A stretch of DNA of 64,000 bases from Sphaerisporangium krabiense (GTDB lineage Bacteria; Actinomycetota; Actinomycetes; Streptosporangiales; Streptosporangiaceae), in NCBI RefSeq assembly GCF_014200435.1, contig NZ_JACHBR010000001.1:2852001-2916000 (forward strand), in the 5' to 3' direction. The first letter of the stretch is position 1, and every line of letters starts with the position of its first letter. Under the pieces are notes generated by a model. That model saw only the letters and a list, made by a program, of their open reading frames with translations. It did no database searches and had not been told where the DNA came from. The position numbers were made by a program, and so were the translations under genes. This document shows, piece after piece, positions 44,883 to 54,159 of this stretch.

Positions 44883-45506
44883 TCACCGTGAGCAGGTCCA
44901 GTCCATGCGGATGAGCTCGGCCACCGCCGGGCGGGTGGTGGACGGGTAGCTGCTGGAGAACGTCACGTACACCTGCTGCGGGTTCCCGGCGGGCTCCACG
45001 ACGGCGACGCCCGCGCCCCCGGCGAACTCGGGCGAGGCGTAGTACGTGTACGTGCCGCTCTGGTGCGCCATGCCCGTGTCGAAGTAGGGGTAGGCCGAGA
45101 GGCAGTTCATCTGGGTGGTGAGCGGCTTCGGGTCGTTCGACCGCACCGTGGTGTTGTTCCACCTCTGGTAGGTGGTCGGGGTCGTCGAGCAGCCGTAGGC
45201 CGCCGTCACCGTCGCCTCCTCGGCGTTCGCGTTCGTCGCCGTGATGACCCAGCCGTCGCCGCCGGCGGCCCGCTCGATCTTCTTCGTCACCGTCACGCCC
45301 GCGCCGTGCTCCGCGCGGAACCCGCCGCGCACCAGGTAGGGAGCGCCGGCGGGACACGTCTGGGTGACGGTCACGGTCGCGCCGGGGGCGACCGGGAAGG
45401 CGTGCCTCACCTGCGTGTCGGCGGCGGACGCCGACGGCGCGGCGAAGACCAGGCCGGCGACGGCGAGGGCGGTCGTGGTCGCGGTCAGGGCGGCTGTTCT
45501 GGACAT
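44883..45506 (-). CDS. Secreted protein of unknown function
   Basis: A 207-aa exported protein with a clear signal peptide (residues 1-28, ending SASA). The mature part has four cysteines (CPAG, YGCS, NCLS, WTCS) likely to form two disulfides, with many short beta strands. No enzyme or binding family is recognised. GGAGGAACACAGCC precedes the ATG. The gene is followed after 105 nt by the BTAD regulator on the same strand and may be its target. Confidence 0.78.
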   Translation of the reverse strand: MSRTAALTATTTALAVAGLVFAAPSASAADTQVRHAFPVAPGATVTVTQTCPAGAPYLVRGGFRAEHGAGVTVTKKIERAAGGDGWVITATNANAEEATVTAAYGCSTTPTTYQRWNNTTVRSNDPKPLTTQMNCLSAYPYFDTGMAHQSGTYTYYASPEFAGGAGVAVVEPAGNPQQVYVTFSSSYPSTTRPAVAELIRMDWTCSR

Positions 45507-45629
45507 GGCTGTGTTCCTCCGTGGAAGGCGAGTCGTCGCGGGGTCGATGACCGGGAGCGGCCCCCGATTCGCGTCACGCCTCGGGGGCCGCCTGCTCCAG
45601 AAGAGTGCCCGGCGGCGCTTCGCGACGAC

Positions 45630-47732
45630 TTAGGAGGGACTTGGTGAGAACCGGCGCTCGGCATGGTCCGTGCCGCCGGCGCCGGCGCGGCCGAGGCGGC
45701 CGGGCCACCACGCGCGGGGGCCCAGGTTCCGCACCAGGGCCGGGACCAGCAGGGACCGGACGACCAGGGTGTCGAGGAGCACGCCGAAGGCGACGATGAA
45801 GGCGGTCTGCACGAGGAAGGCCAAGGGGATCACCACCAGCGCGGCGAAGGTCGCGGCGAGCACGACGCCCGCCGAGGTGATCACGCCGCCGGTGGTGACC
45901 AGCCCGCGCAGGATGCCCTCCCGCGCCCCGTGGCGCGCGGTCTCCTCGCGCACCCGGGACATGAGGAAGATGTTGTAGTCCACGCCGAGCGCGACGAGGA
46001 ACACGAAGCCGTACAGCGGCACGGACGCGTCGCTGCCGGTGAAGCCGAACACGTGCGTGAAGACCAGCGTGGAGACGCCGAGGGTGGCCAGGAAGTTCAG
46101 CGCCACGGTCACCACCAGCAGCACGGGCGCGGTCAGCGAGCGCAGCAGGACGACGAGGATCAGCAGGATGATCCCGAGGACCACGGGGACGATGCGGTAG
46201 GTGTCCTTCTTCGCGGTCTCCGTCGTGTCGTAGCGCTGGGCGCTGTAGCCGCCCACCAGGACGCCCTTCTCGGCGGCGAGCGCCGCCCGCAGCCGCTTGA
46301 CCGTGTCCTGGGCGGCGTCGCCGTCGGGCGCGTCGGTCAGGGTCGCCTCCACCAGGACCAGCCCGTCGACGACCTTGGGGGTGTCGCCGGGACGTCCGCT
46401 CCGGCTCGCCGGCGCGGCGCCGGACACGCCCTGGACGCGCCGGGCCGTCTCGGTGACGGCCGCAGCGCGGGCGGCGGGGGCGACGATGACCGCGGGCTGG
46501 CCCGAGCCGCCGGGGAAGTGCTCGCCCAGCGTCGCCTGGGCCGCCACCGACGGCGCGTCGTTGACGAAGGTCTCGTCCAGCGGGACGCCCCGGGCGTTGA
46601 GCTGCGGCGCGAACAGGGCCAGGCCCACCAAGGGGAGGATCGTCGCGATCCACAGCCGCCGCGGGTGGCGGTCGACCAGGCCGGCCACACGGCGCCAGAT
46701 CCCGTGTCCCTCCGCGTCGGCCGGGCGCGGCTTCGCCGGCCAGAGCGCCGCCCGTCCCAGCAGGACGAGCACCGCGGGAAGGAAGGTGAGCGCGCTGAGC
46801 GCGGCGCACACGATGCCGATGGCGCCCACCGGGCCGAGCGCGCGGTTGTTGGTCAGGCTGCTGAGCAGCAGCGCGAGCAGGGCGAGGGCCACGGTGGCGG
46901 CGCTGGCGACGATCGGCTCGAACGAGCGCCGCAGCGCGACGCGGCCCGCCGCGAAGCGGTCGCCGCCGGTGGCCAGCTCCTCGCGGAAGCGCGCGGTCAG
47001 CAGCAGCGCGTAGTCGGTGGCCGCGCCGATGACCAGGATGAACAGGATGCCCTGCACCTGGCCGTCCACCCGGACGACGCCGTGGTCGGCGAGGAAGTAC
47101 ACGACCGCGCAGGCCAGGCCCAGCGCGAAGACGGCCCCCAAGATGATGACCAGCGGCAGCAGCACGCTGCGGTACACCGCCAGCAGGATGATCAGGACGG
47201 CGAGCAGGGCCACGCCGAGCAGCAGGCCGTCGATCCCGGCGAAGGCGTCGGACAGGTCCACCCGCGTGGCCGCCGGTCCCGCGAGCTGGGCCCGCAGGCC
47301 GTCGACCTTGACCGCGGCGCCGATGCGCTCCAGGGCCTCCCCGAGGGAGCCTTCGACGTCGGGGCCGAGCTGGACGATGCCCTGCAGCGCCCGGCCGTCC
47401 TGCGAGGCGATGGCGGGCGAGGGGGTGCCGGCGACGCCGGTCGTGCCGCGCAGCGCGGCCAGGGCGCGGGTCGCCGCGGCGGTCTGGCCAGGGGTGACGG
47501 CCGCGCCGTCCGCGGTCCACACCACGATGAGCGGTTGTGTCTCACCCTCGCGGAACCGCTCCTGCACGTCCAGGACGCGTGTCGACTCCGCGCTCTGGGG
47601 CAGGAAGGCGGCCTGGTCGTTGGTGGACACCTCGGTGAGCTTGCCGGCGAAGGGCCCGAGCCCACCGCCGACGGCCAGCCAGACCAGTACGAGCAGAGCC
47701 GGGACGAGCAGGCGGACGGGTCGCCGTGCCAT
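45630..47732 (-). CDS. MMPL-family RND transporter
   Basis: A 700-aa membrane protein with two repeats, each with one N-terminal span, an outer domain and five clustered spans. GAATDYALLLTARFREEL and ALGVDYNIFLMSRVREET are the paired MMPL motifs that carry the proton-relay aspartates. Such carriers export lipids, glycolipids or drugs in actinobacteria. It is divergent from a MarR regulator with an exact palindrome between them, so substrate-induced derepression is likely. GAAAGG precedes the ATG at 47732. Confidence 0.92.
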   Translation of the reverse strand: MARRPVRLLVPALLVLVWLAVGGGLGPFAGKLTEVSTNDQAAFLPQSAESTRVLDVQERFREGETQPLIVVWTADGAAVTPGQTAAATRALAALRGTTGVAGTPSPAIASQDGRALQGIVQLGPDVEGSLGEALERIGAAVKVDGLRAQLAGPAATRVDLSDAFAGIDGLLLGVALLAVLIILLAVYRSVLLPLVIILGAVFALGLACAVVYFLADHGVVRVDGQVQGILFILVIGAATDYALLLTARFREELATGGDRFAAGRVALRRSFEPIVASAATVALALLALLLSSLTNNRALGPVGAIGIVCAALSALTFLPAVLVLLGRAALWPAKPRPADAEGHGIWRRVAGLVDRHPRRLWIATILPLVGLALFAPQLNARGVPLDETFVNDAPSVAAQATLGEHFPGGSGQPAVIVAPAARAAAVTETARRVQGVSGAAPASRSGRPGDTPKVVDGLVLVEATLTDAPDGDAAQDTVKRLRAALAAEKGVLVGGYSAQRYDTTETAKKDTYRIVPVVLGIILLILVVLLRSLTAPVLLVVTVALNFLATLGVSTLVFTHVFGFTGSDASVPLYGFVFLVALGVDYNIFLMSRVREETARHGAREGILRGLVTTGGVITSAGVVLAATFAALVVIPLAFLVQTAFIVAFGVLLDTLVVRSLLVPALVRNLGPRAWWPGRLGRAGAGGTDHAERRFSPSPS

Positions 47733-47758
47733 GGGAAACGCCTTTCGGTCACATCATG

Positions 47759-47791
47759 TAACTCAACGATTAAAATACTCAATGATTGAGT
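47759..47791. promoter_or_regulatory. MarR operator between the MMPL exporter and the MarR gene
   Basis: ACTCAATGATTGAGT (47777-47791) is a perfect palindrome around a central G, preceded by an imperfect copy beginning AACTCAACGATTA at 47760. The surrounding 40 bases are very AT-rich for this genome. It lies 17 nt before the MarR start and 27-44 nt from the exporter start, ideal for joint repression of both genes. Confidence 0.7.
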
Positions 47792-47808
47792 TAATGTAGC
47801 ATGGCCGC

Positions 47809-48279
47809 ATGGACGGCGACAGCGGGGAGGGCATCGACCTGCGGTCCTTCGCCATGCGCCTGCGCCGCATGACCGGCGAGCTCAACCGCATCGCGCACGA
47901 CTTCGCCCACCAGCACGGCCTGCACACCACCGACGTCCAGGCCCTCATCAAGATCTTCGACGCGCCGTCGCCGATCACCCCGAGCCGGCTGCGCGAGGAG
48001 CTGAACCTCACCTCCGGCGCCGTCACCGCCTGCCTCGACCGGTTGGAGCGCGCCGGCCACATCCGCCGCGTCCGCGACGTGCACGACCGCCGCGTCGTCC
48101 ACCTGCACTACCTCGACACGGCGAAGGAGTTCGCCGCCGCCTTCTTCGGCCCGCTCGGCCGGAGCACCGACAACGCCCTGCGACGCTTCACCCCCGACCA
48201 ACTGCGCACCGTCGCCGCCTTCCTCGACACCATGAACGACGAACTCGACGCCCTGCGCGCCTCGCCGCGTTCCTCCTGA
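47809..48279 (+). CDS. MarR-family transcriptional regulator
   Basis: A 156-aa regulator with the MarR winged helix (ITPSRLREELNLTSGAVTACLDRLERAGHIRRVRDVHDRRVVHLHY) between helical dimerisation segments. The sequence DVHDRR is the typical wing. It is divergent from the MMPL exporter and almost certainly represses it and itself through the palindrome at 47777-47791. The ligand is presumably an exported compound. Confidence 0.92.
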   Translation: MDGDSGEGIDLRSFAMRLRRMTGELNRIAHDFAHQHGLHTTDVQALIKIFDAPSPITPSRLREELNLTSGAVTACLDRLERAGHIRRVRDVHDRRVVHLHYLDTAKEFAAAFFGPLGRSTDNALRRFTPDQLRTVAAFLDTMNDELDALRASPRSS

Positions 48280-48354
48280 CCCTGTCTCAGGGGTCTTTCG
48301 GGACGGGGTGCCGGTACGGTTGCGCCTTCGTACACCGCCCGCGGGCGGCGTTCC

Positions 48355-48969
48355 TCACCCGGACGCGCCGTCGCCGAAGCGGCGGGTCGCCACCAGGGCG
48401 GCCAGGTCGGGCGCCAGGCGGAGCTCCGCCGCGTCGAGGCCGGGATGGCGGAGCCAGTGCGTCCGGGCCTCGTCGACCGCGCCGTCATGGCGGGGCGGCC
48501 AGTGCCGGGCGGGGGTCAGGTCGTCGACGACCAGCGTTCCCCCCGGGGTGAGCAGCCGGTGCGGATCGGCGGGCCGCTCACCGTTCTTGCCCTGGCCGCC
48601 GCCGTCCAGGACGAGCAGGTCGTACGGCCCGTGCCCGTAGATCTCGCGCCAGTCGCCGTGGATCACCGACACCTGGGGATGGTCGCGGAACACCCGCGCG
48701 GCCAGCGCCGCCCGGTGCGCGTCCCGCTCGACGCTCACCAGCCGCGTCCCCGGGCGGGCGCCCGAGACCAGCCAGGCCAGCCCCACACCACACCCGGTCC
48801 CGGTCTCTCCGACGACCTCCGCGCCCGCCGCCAGCGCGTGCAGCAACCGTCCGTGCTCGGGCCGGCAGGAGGCCCCGAACCCCGCCTCCCTGGCCGCCTC
48901 CACCGCCCGCCGCACCAGGGCCGGCACCGCTGTCAGATCGGCGTACGCCGCGGTTCCTTCGATGGACAT
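48355..48969 (-). CDS. Class I SAM-dependent methyltransferase (O-methyltransferase-like)
   Basis: A 204-aa enzyme with the SAM-binding motif I VVGETGTGCGVGLAWL (about residues 52-67), the acidic end of strand 2 in LVSVERD, motif II YDLLVLDGGGQGK and the post-motif GGTLVVDDLTPARHWPP. The conserved ASCRPEHGRLL segment precedes motif I. It resembles CheR/caffeoyl-CoA-type small methyltransferases, but the acceptor is unknown. It is separated by 4 nt from the PL8 lyase gene upstream, which suggests co-transcription without an obvious functional link. Confidence 0.82.
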   Translation of the reverse strand: MSIEGTAAYADLTAVPALVRRAVEAAREAGFGASCRPEHGRLLHALAAGAEVVGETGTGCGVGLAWLVSGARPGTRLVSVERDAHRAALAARVFRDHPQVSVIHGDWREIYGHGPYDLLVLDGGGQGKNGERPADPHRLLTPGGTLVVDDLTPARHWPPRHDGAVDEARTHWLRHPGLDAAELRLAPDLAALVATRRFGDGASG

Positions 48970-48973
48970 GCCG

Positions 48974-51334
48974 TCAGGGTAGGACGGCCGGCGGGGGCTT
49001 CGCGGGGGCGAGGCGGACGGTGGTCGTGTGGGAGGCGCCCTGGCGGGTGTCCAGGCCGGTGAAGGTGAGGGTCAGGGGCGGGCCGAGAGTGGCGGAGGTC
49101 AGCACGGAGGTAGTGAGGACGGCGGTCGCCGGGCGGTTCCAGGTCACGGTGAGGGTGGGCAGGTCGCGGCGGGGGTCGGCGACGGTGAGGGCGGCGGTGC
49201 CGTCGCCGTGGTCCCGGGCCAGCACGGCGCAGGGGCCGGAGGCGGTGAGCGGGCCCACGGTCCCCGGCTGCCAGAAGTTCACGGCGGTGATCCCGAGCGA
49301 GGGGATGTGGACGCCCTGGTGGTGGCCGGTGTTGGCCAGCACGCGGGCCCAGCCGGGGTCGGCGGCGCGGGCACGCGTGGCGGCTCGGTCCGCGCCCGGC
49401 ATCAGGAGGTAGGCGTACCCGGCGGCGACCGGGTCGACCCCGTGGTCGAGCCAGAGGGTGGCGTAGCCGCGCGTGACCCGCCGGGGGAACGCCGAGCCGC
49501 GCGCGGGCGCGGCGTCCGTGCGTTCCTCGCGGAGGGTGCGGAGGGCGGGGCAGGCCCGCAGGACGTAGCCGCCGTGGCCCTCCAGCCAGGCCCAGCCCTC
49601 CCGGTCGTCCACGGTGAGCGGGGCGTCGGTCCTGCGGTTGTCCACGATGGTCTCGACCGGGACGCCGTCGCGGGCGGTGATGCCCGCGCCGAGGCAGAGC
49701 ACCGCGTCGTCCAGCAAGAACCAGGACTTGAACGCCTCCAGCGTGCTCTCCAGGCCGTACAGGTGCTGGCCGACCGTCGCGTACGTGCCGTCGGTCGCGC
49801 CGCCGACCCACCGGGCGGGCGGCAGCGTGTCGCCCCAGGCCCCGCCGGCGCCGTCGGGCAGCCGCCGCGTCGAGACCGTGGTGCCGGGCAGGCGGTAGGG
49901 ATCGACCGTGGTCCAGAACGAGTCGGAGTACTGGGCGCCGTGCCCCGGCCCCCACCAGTAGAGCATCCCCGAGCCGGTGTGCCAGCCGCGCGGGTTCTCG
50001 CCGTTGCCGTGCTCGTAGTGGCCGATCGTGGACGACGCCATGCTGAGCGCCGCGCACCAGCCGGGGCGCCGGTGGACGGCGCGGGCGCTCATCGGCATCA
50101 GACGGTGCCCGGTGGGCTCGCCCGCCGCGGGGACGGCGTCGTCGGCCAGGATCTCGGCCAGGCGGGCGTGGAACGCCAGCTCGTCGTCCCTCTCCGCGGC
50201 GGCCAGCATGGGAGCGGCGGTGTCGCGCCGTGCCCACCCTTTCACCATGGCCCGCCAGCGGTCCCGCTCGGCAGGGGAGGCCGTCTCGCCGAGCAGCAGG
50301 ATCGCCGCGGCGATCTCGCGCCCGCGCCGGTGGTCGCCGTACGGCGCCCTGGCCAGGCCCCGGCCCCGGACCAGGTCCATGCAGAAGCCGTCGTGGACGA
50401 ACGGCGCGAACGATCTCTCCACGCCGTCGAGGACGACCCGCGGGGCGGCCGGTTCCCACGGCGAGCCCCGCAGCACCGCGAGCAGGGTCGCGACCCCGGA
50501 CAGCAGCGACGCCCCGTAGGCGCCCTGGTAGGGGATGGTCGAGTGCTGGATGAACGAGCCGTCCCGGTAGAAACCATCCCCTTCGGTGACGTAGGCGAAG
50601 ACCGGCGCGAGGGCGGACACGGCCCGCGCGGCCCCGCCCGGGTCGGAGCCGAGCATCGCGCGCAGCAGCGTGACCAGGCACAGATCCACGCGGTTGGCCC
50701 CGGTGCTCGTCCCGCTGTAGCCGGACAGCACGTCGCCGGGGACGAAATGGTCCACCGCCGCCCCGAGCGCCGCGGCGCGCGGGCCGGTGAGCCCGATCAG
50801 CAGGGACGCGTCCAGCAGGGCCTTCGGCACGCCGATCCGCCAGTGCCACCAGTTCCCGTACGGCTCGGCGCCCGCCGCGTACACCCGCCGCCGGTAGTGG
50901 TCGACGCCGGCCGCGACGGCCTCGGCCAGCGCGGGGTCGCCCGTGACCCCGGTGCCCGGCAGCACGCAGGCGCGGGCCATCGCCCGCAGCCGGGCCGGGG
51001 TCGCGACGAAGGAGGGGAACGGCAGGTCCGGCCACAGCGACGCGTCCCCCATCGTCATGGCCGCGGCGTGCCCGGCGGCCCGGGCTCCGAGCCGTGCCAG
51101 CCGGGCGCGGTACGGCTCGGCCGCGGCGTCGAAGCCGGACCCCGCGGAGACCTCACGCCAGCGGCGGCGCAGCCGGTCGAACGTGGCGGAGGGGACGGCC
51201 TGGCCGGGGACGCCCGGCGCCATCGGTACCGGCGCCCCTGCTCCGGCGCCGCCGAGCGGGAGCAGCACGGTGCCGCCGAGCCGCAGGAACCGGCGCCTGG
51301 AGTATCCGCCCACGTGCGCATTATCGTGCCGCAC
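48974..51334 (-). CDS. Tat-exported polysaccharide lyase family 8 (hyaluronate/chondroitin/xanthan lyase type)
   Basis: A 786-aa enzyme. A twin-arginine leader (SRRRFLRLGGTVLLPLGG) begins near residue 12. The alpha-toroid domain carries the PL8 catalytic set: Asn in TSTGANRVD, His and Tyr in QHSTIPYQGAYG, and a following Arg. The beta-sandwich domain follows (MSARAVHRRPGW, NGENPRGWHTGSGMLYWW). It breaks uronic-acid-containing polysaccharides by beta-elimination outside the cell. Neither candidate GTG start (51334 or 51313) has a good ribosome site; 51334 keeps the full leader. An AraC regulator lies directly upstream on the same strand. Confidence 0.88.
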   Translation of the reverse strand: MRHDNAHVGGYSRRRFLRLGGTVLLPLGGAGAGAPVPMAPGVPGQAVPSATFDRLRRRWREVSAGSGFDAAAEPYRARLARLGARAAGHAAAMTMGDASLWPDLPFPSFVATPARLRAMARACVLPGTGVTGDPALAEAVAAGVDHYRRRVYAAGAEPYGNWWHWRIGVPKALLDASLLIGLTGPRAAALGAAVDHFVPGDVLSGYSGTSTGANRVDLCLVTLLRAMLGSDPGGAARAVSALAPVFAYVTEGDGFYRDGSFIQHSTIPYQGAYGASLLSGVATLLAVLRGSPWEPAAPRVVLDGVERSFAPFVHDGFCMDLVRGRGLARAPYGDHRRGREIAAAILLLGETASPAERDRWRAMVKGWARRDTAAPMLAAAERDDELAFHARLAEILADDAVPAAGEPTGHRLMPMSARAVHRRPGWCAALSMASSTIGHYEHGNGENPRGWHTGSGMLYWWGPGHGAQYSDSFWTTVDPYRLPGTTVSTRRLPDGAGGAWGDTLPPARWVGGATDGTYATVGQHLYGLESTLEAFKSWFLLDDAVLCLGAGITARDGVPVETIVDNRRTDAPLTVDDREGWAWLEGHGGYVLRACPALRTLREERTDAAPARGSAFPRRVTRGYATLWLDHGVDPVAAGYAYLLMPGADRAATRARAADPGWARVLANTGHHQGVHIPSLGITAVNFWQPGTVGPLTASGPCAVLARDHGDGTAALTVADPRRDLPTLTVTWNRPATAVLTTSVLTSATLGPPLTLTFTGLDTRQGASHTTTVRLAPAKPPPAVLP

Positions 51335-51351
51335 GCCCGCGGGGCACGCCG

Positions 51352-52329
51352 CTACGGGGAAGCCGGTTCGGCGGCGGCCGAGCGGACCTCGCTCGGGGTG
51401 TGGCCGAAGCGGGCGCGGAAGACGCGGGCGAAATGGGCCTGGCTGGAGAATCCCCAGCGGTAGGCGACGTCGGCGATCGTGGTGTCGCGGATGCCGGGAC
51501 GGCTGAGCTCGGCGTGTACCCGGCGCAGCCGCCGCTCCAGGATGTACCGGGCGGGACTCGTGCCGGCGGCCTCGAAGATGCGGGAGAGCTGCCGCACCGA
51601 GATCCCGAGGACGGCGGCGACCGCGGCGGCGTCCAGCTTGGGGTCGTGCAGGTGCCGCTCGATGTGCTCCTCGGCGATGATGCGCTGGGTGAGCGACGAC
51701 ATGGGGCCGCCGTACCGCTGCAGCGTGAGCAGCCGCATCAGCCCGAGCACGGCGTGCTGGAGGTCGCCGGGGTCCTCGCCGCCCTGCCGCTGTCCGACCA
51801 GGCCGCCGAGGAGCGAGGCGAGCGCCGACACGAGCGCGCCCTCGCGGGCCGACGCCCGGCCGAACAGCATGGGCACGGGGACGCCGCCGGGCACGCACGT
51901 CTCGGCGAACAGCTCGCCGGGGATGTCCACCAGGATCTGCTTCATCGAGGAGGAGAACCCGAACAGGTACGGGTTGCGCGTGTCGTACACCACCAGGTCG
52001 CCGGTGCCCGCCGCCAGGCAGCCGTCCTGGTGGTAGAAGACGGCGTCGCCCTTGACCAGCAGGCTGGCGAACACCGAGTCGTTGGGGACGGACCGCGCGA
52101 GGTGCGGCGTGCGCTCGACGACGTGCGCGTTCCCCGTGATGTGCGCGAGCCGCACACCGCCGACGCGCAGGTTCGTCTGCGTGGCCAGCAGCCCCTTGTC
52201 GGAGTAGGACCGGCAGGACAGGCCCACCAGCGCCTTCCGGTTGTACTCCTCCCAGAAGTGGACGCGCTCGGCGGGCGCGATGTCCTCTGTCGTGGCCCGG
52301 GAGATCACGGAGATGGCGTCGGCGGGCAT
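51352..52329 (-). CDS. AraC-family transcriptional regulator
   Basis: A 325-aa regulator. The N-terminal ligand domain (about residues 1-190) is of the AraC-binding-like type seen in FeaR and similar activators. Two C-terminal helix-turn-helix motifs follow (LDAAAVAAVLGISVRQLSRIFEA and TTIADVAYRWGFSSQAHFARVFRARFG). The ATG at 52329 is chosen because GAGGAGG lies about 7 nt upstream. It lies between the catabolic operon (46 nt downstream of the SDR stop, same strand) and the PL8 lyase gene (18-nt gap), so it could regulate either. FeaR-like relatives often control aromatic amine or ketone catabolism, which fits the upstream operon better. Confidence 0.9.
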   Translation of the reverse strand: MPADAISVISRATTEDIAPAERVHFWEEYNRKALVGLSCRSYSDKGLLATQTNLRVGGVRLAHITGNAHVVERTPHLARSVPNDSVFASLLVKGDAVFYHQDGCLAAGTGDLVVYDTRNPYLFGFSSSMKQILVDIPGELFAETCVPGGVPVPMLFGRASAREGALVSALASLLGGLVGQRQGGEDPGDLQHAVLGLMRLLTLQRYGGPMSSLTQRIIAEEHIERHLHDPKLDAAAVAAVLGISVRQLSRIFEAAGTSPARYILERRLRRVHAELSRPGIRDTTIADVAYRWGFSSQAHFARVFRARFGHTPSEVRSAAAEPASP

Positions 52330-52375
52330 CAAGGACCTCCTCACAGCGCGATCCTTGTCGAGAGTATGTCGAGAA

Positions 52376-53104
52376 TCAGACGGCTAGGTAACCCCCGTCC
52401 ACGGTGAGTATCGCTCCGGTGACGTACGACGCCGCAGGCGAGCACAGGAAGGCGATCGTCGTGGCCACGTCGCGGGGGGCGCCGTAGCGGCCGAGCGGGA
52501 TGCGGGCCAGCACCTCGGCGGCGGCCTCGGCGTCGTCGAGCAGGCCCCGGGCGAGCTGGGTCTCGACGAACCCGGGCGCGACCGCGTTCACGCGGACGCC
52601 CTCGGGCGCGTACTCGGCGGCCAGCGACCGGGTGAGCTGGGAGATCCCTCCCTTGCTCGCGCTGTAGGCCGGGCGGTCCTTGCTGCCGAAGAAGGCGAAC
52701 ATGGACGAGACGTTGACGATCTCGCCGCCGCCCGCGGCCAGCGCGGGCCGCGCCGCCTCGCACGCGACCATGGTGGCGGTCAGGTTGACGTCGATCACCC
52801 GCTGCCAGCGGCCGAGGTCGTACTCGTCGCGGTCGTGGCTGACGCCCGCGCAGTTCACCAGCACGTCGAGCCGGGATTCCGCGCCGACCAGCCGGGCCAG
52901 GCCGTCCCGGTCCAGGACGTCGTGCTCGACGACGCGCACGCGGGGATGGTCCGGCAGCTCGGCCGCGACCCGGGGGGCGAGGCCGAGCGCCACCACGTCC
53001 GCGCCCAGCTCGGCGAACAGCGTGGCGGTCGCGGCGCCGATGCCGGAGGTCCCCCCGGTGACGAACGCGGCACGGCCGGCGAACAGGCCGTCCTGGAAGG
53101 TCAT
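52376..53104 (-). CDS. Short-chain dehydrogenase/reductase (SDR)
   Basis: A 242-aa classical SDR. The cofactor loop is TGGTSGIG, NCAG follows, and the catalytic Ser-Tyr-Lys is in VNVSSMFAFFGSKDRPAYSASKGG. The C-terminal NAVAPGFVET and TGAILTVDGG motifs are intact. It reduces or oxidises an alcohol/ketone pair with NAD(P)(H). The ATG overlaps the stop of the zinc dehydrogenase gene, so both act in one pathway. Confidence 0.93.
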   Translation of the reverse strand: MTFQDGLFAGRAAFVTGGTSGIGAATATLFAELGADVVALGLAPRVAAELPDHPRVRVVEHDVLDRDGLARLVGAESRLDVLVNCAGVSHDRDEYDLGRWQRVIDVNLTATMVACEAARPALAAGGGEIVNVSSMFAFFGSKDRPAYSASKGGISQLTRSLAAEYAPEGVRVNAVAPGFVETQLARGLLDDAEAAAEVLARIPLGRYGAPRDVATTIAFLCSPAASYVTGAILTVDGGYLAV

Positions 53105-54159
53105 GACGCCTCTCCTGGCCGCACGAGCACCTTGATCTGCCCTTCGCCGCGCAGCAGCGCCTCGAACCCCTTGTCCACCACGTCGTCCAGCGCGATGATC
53201 GAGGACACGATCGCGGTGAAGTCCACGCCCTCCTGCGCGAGCCGGATCAGTTCCGGGTACGCGTGCCGGTACCCCACGCTCGTGAGGATCGACTGCTCGC
53301 GGTTCACCAGGGCGAACGCGTCGATGCTCACGGTGTGGGTCAGGCCGAGGAACATCACGCGGCCGCCGTTCCTGGTCGCGTCCAGGCAGGTGCGCAGGGT
53401 GTGCTCCGCGCCCACCACCTCGAACGCGACGTCCACCCCCTCGCCGCCCGCCGCCTCGCGGATCAGGCCGGGCGCCGCGGCGGCGTCGCGGGCGTCCACG
53501 AGATCGGTGGCGCCGAGCCGTCCGGCCAGGGCGAGCCGCTCGGGGGAGAGGTCCGCCGCGATCACGCGCCGGGCGCCGCGCCGCGCCGCCAGCATCACGA
53601 CCAGCAGGCCGATCGGCCCGAGGCCGACGACCGCGACGGTCTCGTCGCCCGTGACCCCGGCCCGCCGCACGGCGTGCAGCGCGACGGCCGCCGGCTCGAA
53701 CACGGCCGCCTGCTCCAGGGAGACCGAGTCGGGCAGCCGGTGCAGCATGTACGCGGGGACGGTGGTCCGTTCCGCGAGCCCTCCGTCGCCCATCAGGCCC
53801 GCGAAGCCGAAGTGGCGGCAGATGTTGTACTCGCCGCTCAGGCACCTCGGGCAGGTGCCGCACCGGTAGTGCGGCTCGACGGCGACCCGGTCCCCGACCG
53901 CGAGGCCGGTCACCCCCGGTCCCAGCGCGGTGACCGTGCCGCAGAACTCGTGGCCGAGGACCAGGGGCGCCGTCGCGCCGGATTCCGGGTGCGGTTCGCT
54001 CACCGGGATCGCGTGCGGCCCGTCGGCGTACTCGTGCAGGTCGCTGCCGCAGATCCCGCAGTAGGCGACGGCGATGGTCGCCTCCCCGGGCCCCGGCGCG
54101 GGGACGTCCACGTCCTCGACGCGGACGTCCCGTGCTCCGTACCAGACGGCGGCCTTCAC
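53101..54159 (-). CDS. Zinc-dependent medium-chain alcohol dehydrogenase (butanediol/sorbitol dehydrogenase-like)
   Basis: A 352-aa MDR enzyme. Catalytic zinc ligands are seen in YCGICGSDLHEY and GHEFCGTV. The structural zinc loop has four cysteines (CGTCPRCLSGEYNIC). The nucleotide fold is VAVVGLGPIGLLVVMLA. It oxidises a secondary alcohol or diol with NAD. The GTG overlaps the MFS stop and its own stop overlaps the SDR start, so the three are tightly coupled. Confidence 0.92.
   Translation of the reverse strand: MKAAVWYGARDVRVEDVDVPAPGPGEATIAVAYCGICGSDLHEYADGPHAIPVSEPHPESGATAPLVLGHEFCGTVTALGPGVTGLAVGDRVAVEPHYRCGTCPRCLSGEYNICRHFGFAGLMGDGGLAERTTVPAYMLHRLPDSVSLEQAAVFEPAAVALHAVRRAGVTGDETVAVVGLGPIGLLVVMLAARRGARRVIAADLSPERLALAGRLGATDLVDARDAAAAPGLIREAAGGEGVDVAFEVVGAEHTLRTCLDATRNGGRVMFLGLTHTVSIDAFALVNREQSILTSVGYRHAYPELIRLAQEGVDFTAIVSSIIALDDVVDKGFEALLRGEGQIKVLVRPGEAS

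Noticed and set aside
45663-47789. 708-codon plus-strand frame opposite the MMPL exporter
   Set aside because: It is Gln/His/Arg-rich with no hydrophobic or domain pattern, and antisense to a confident membrane protein.
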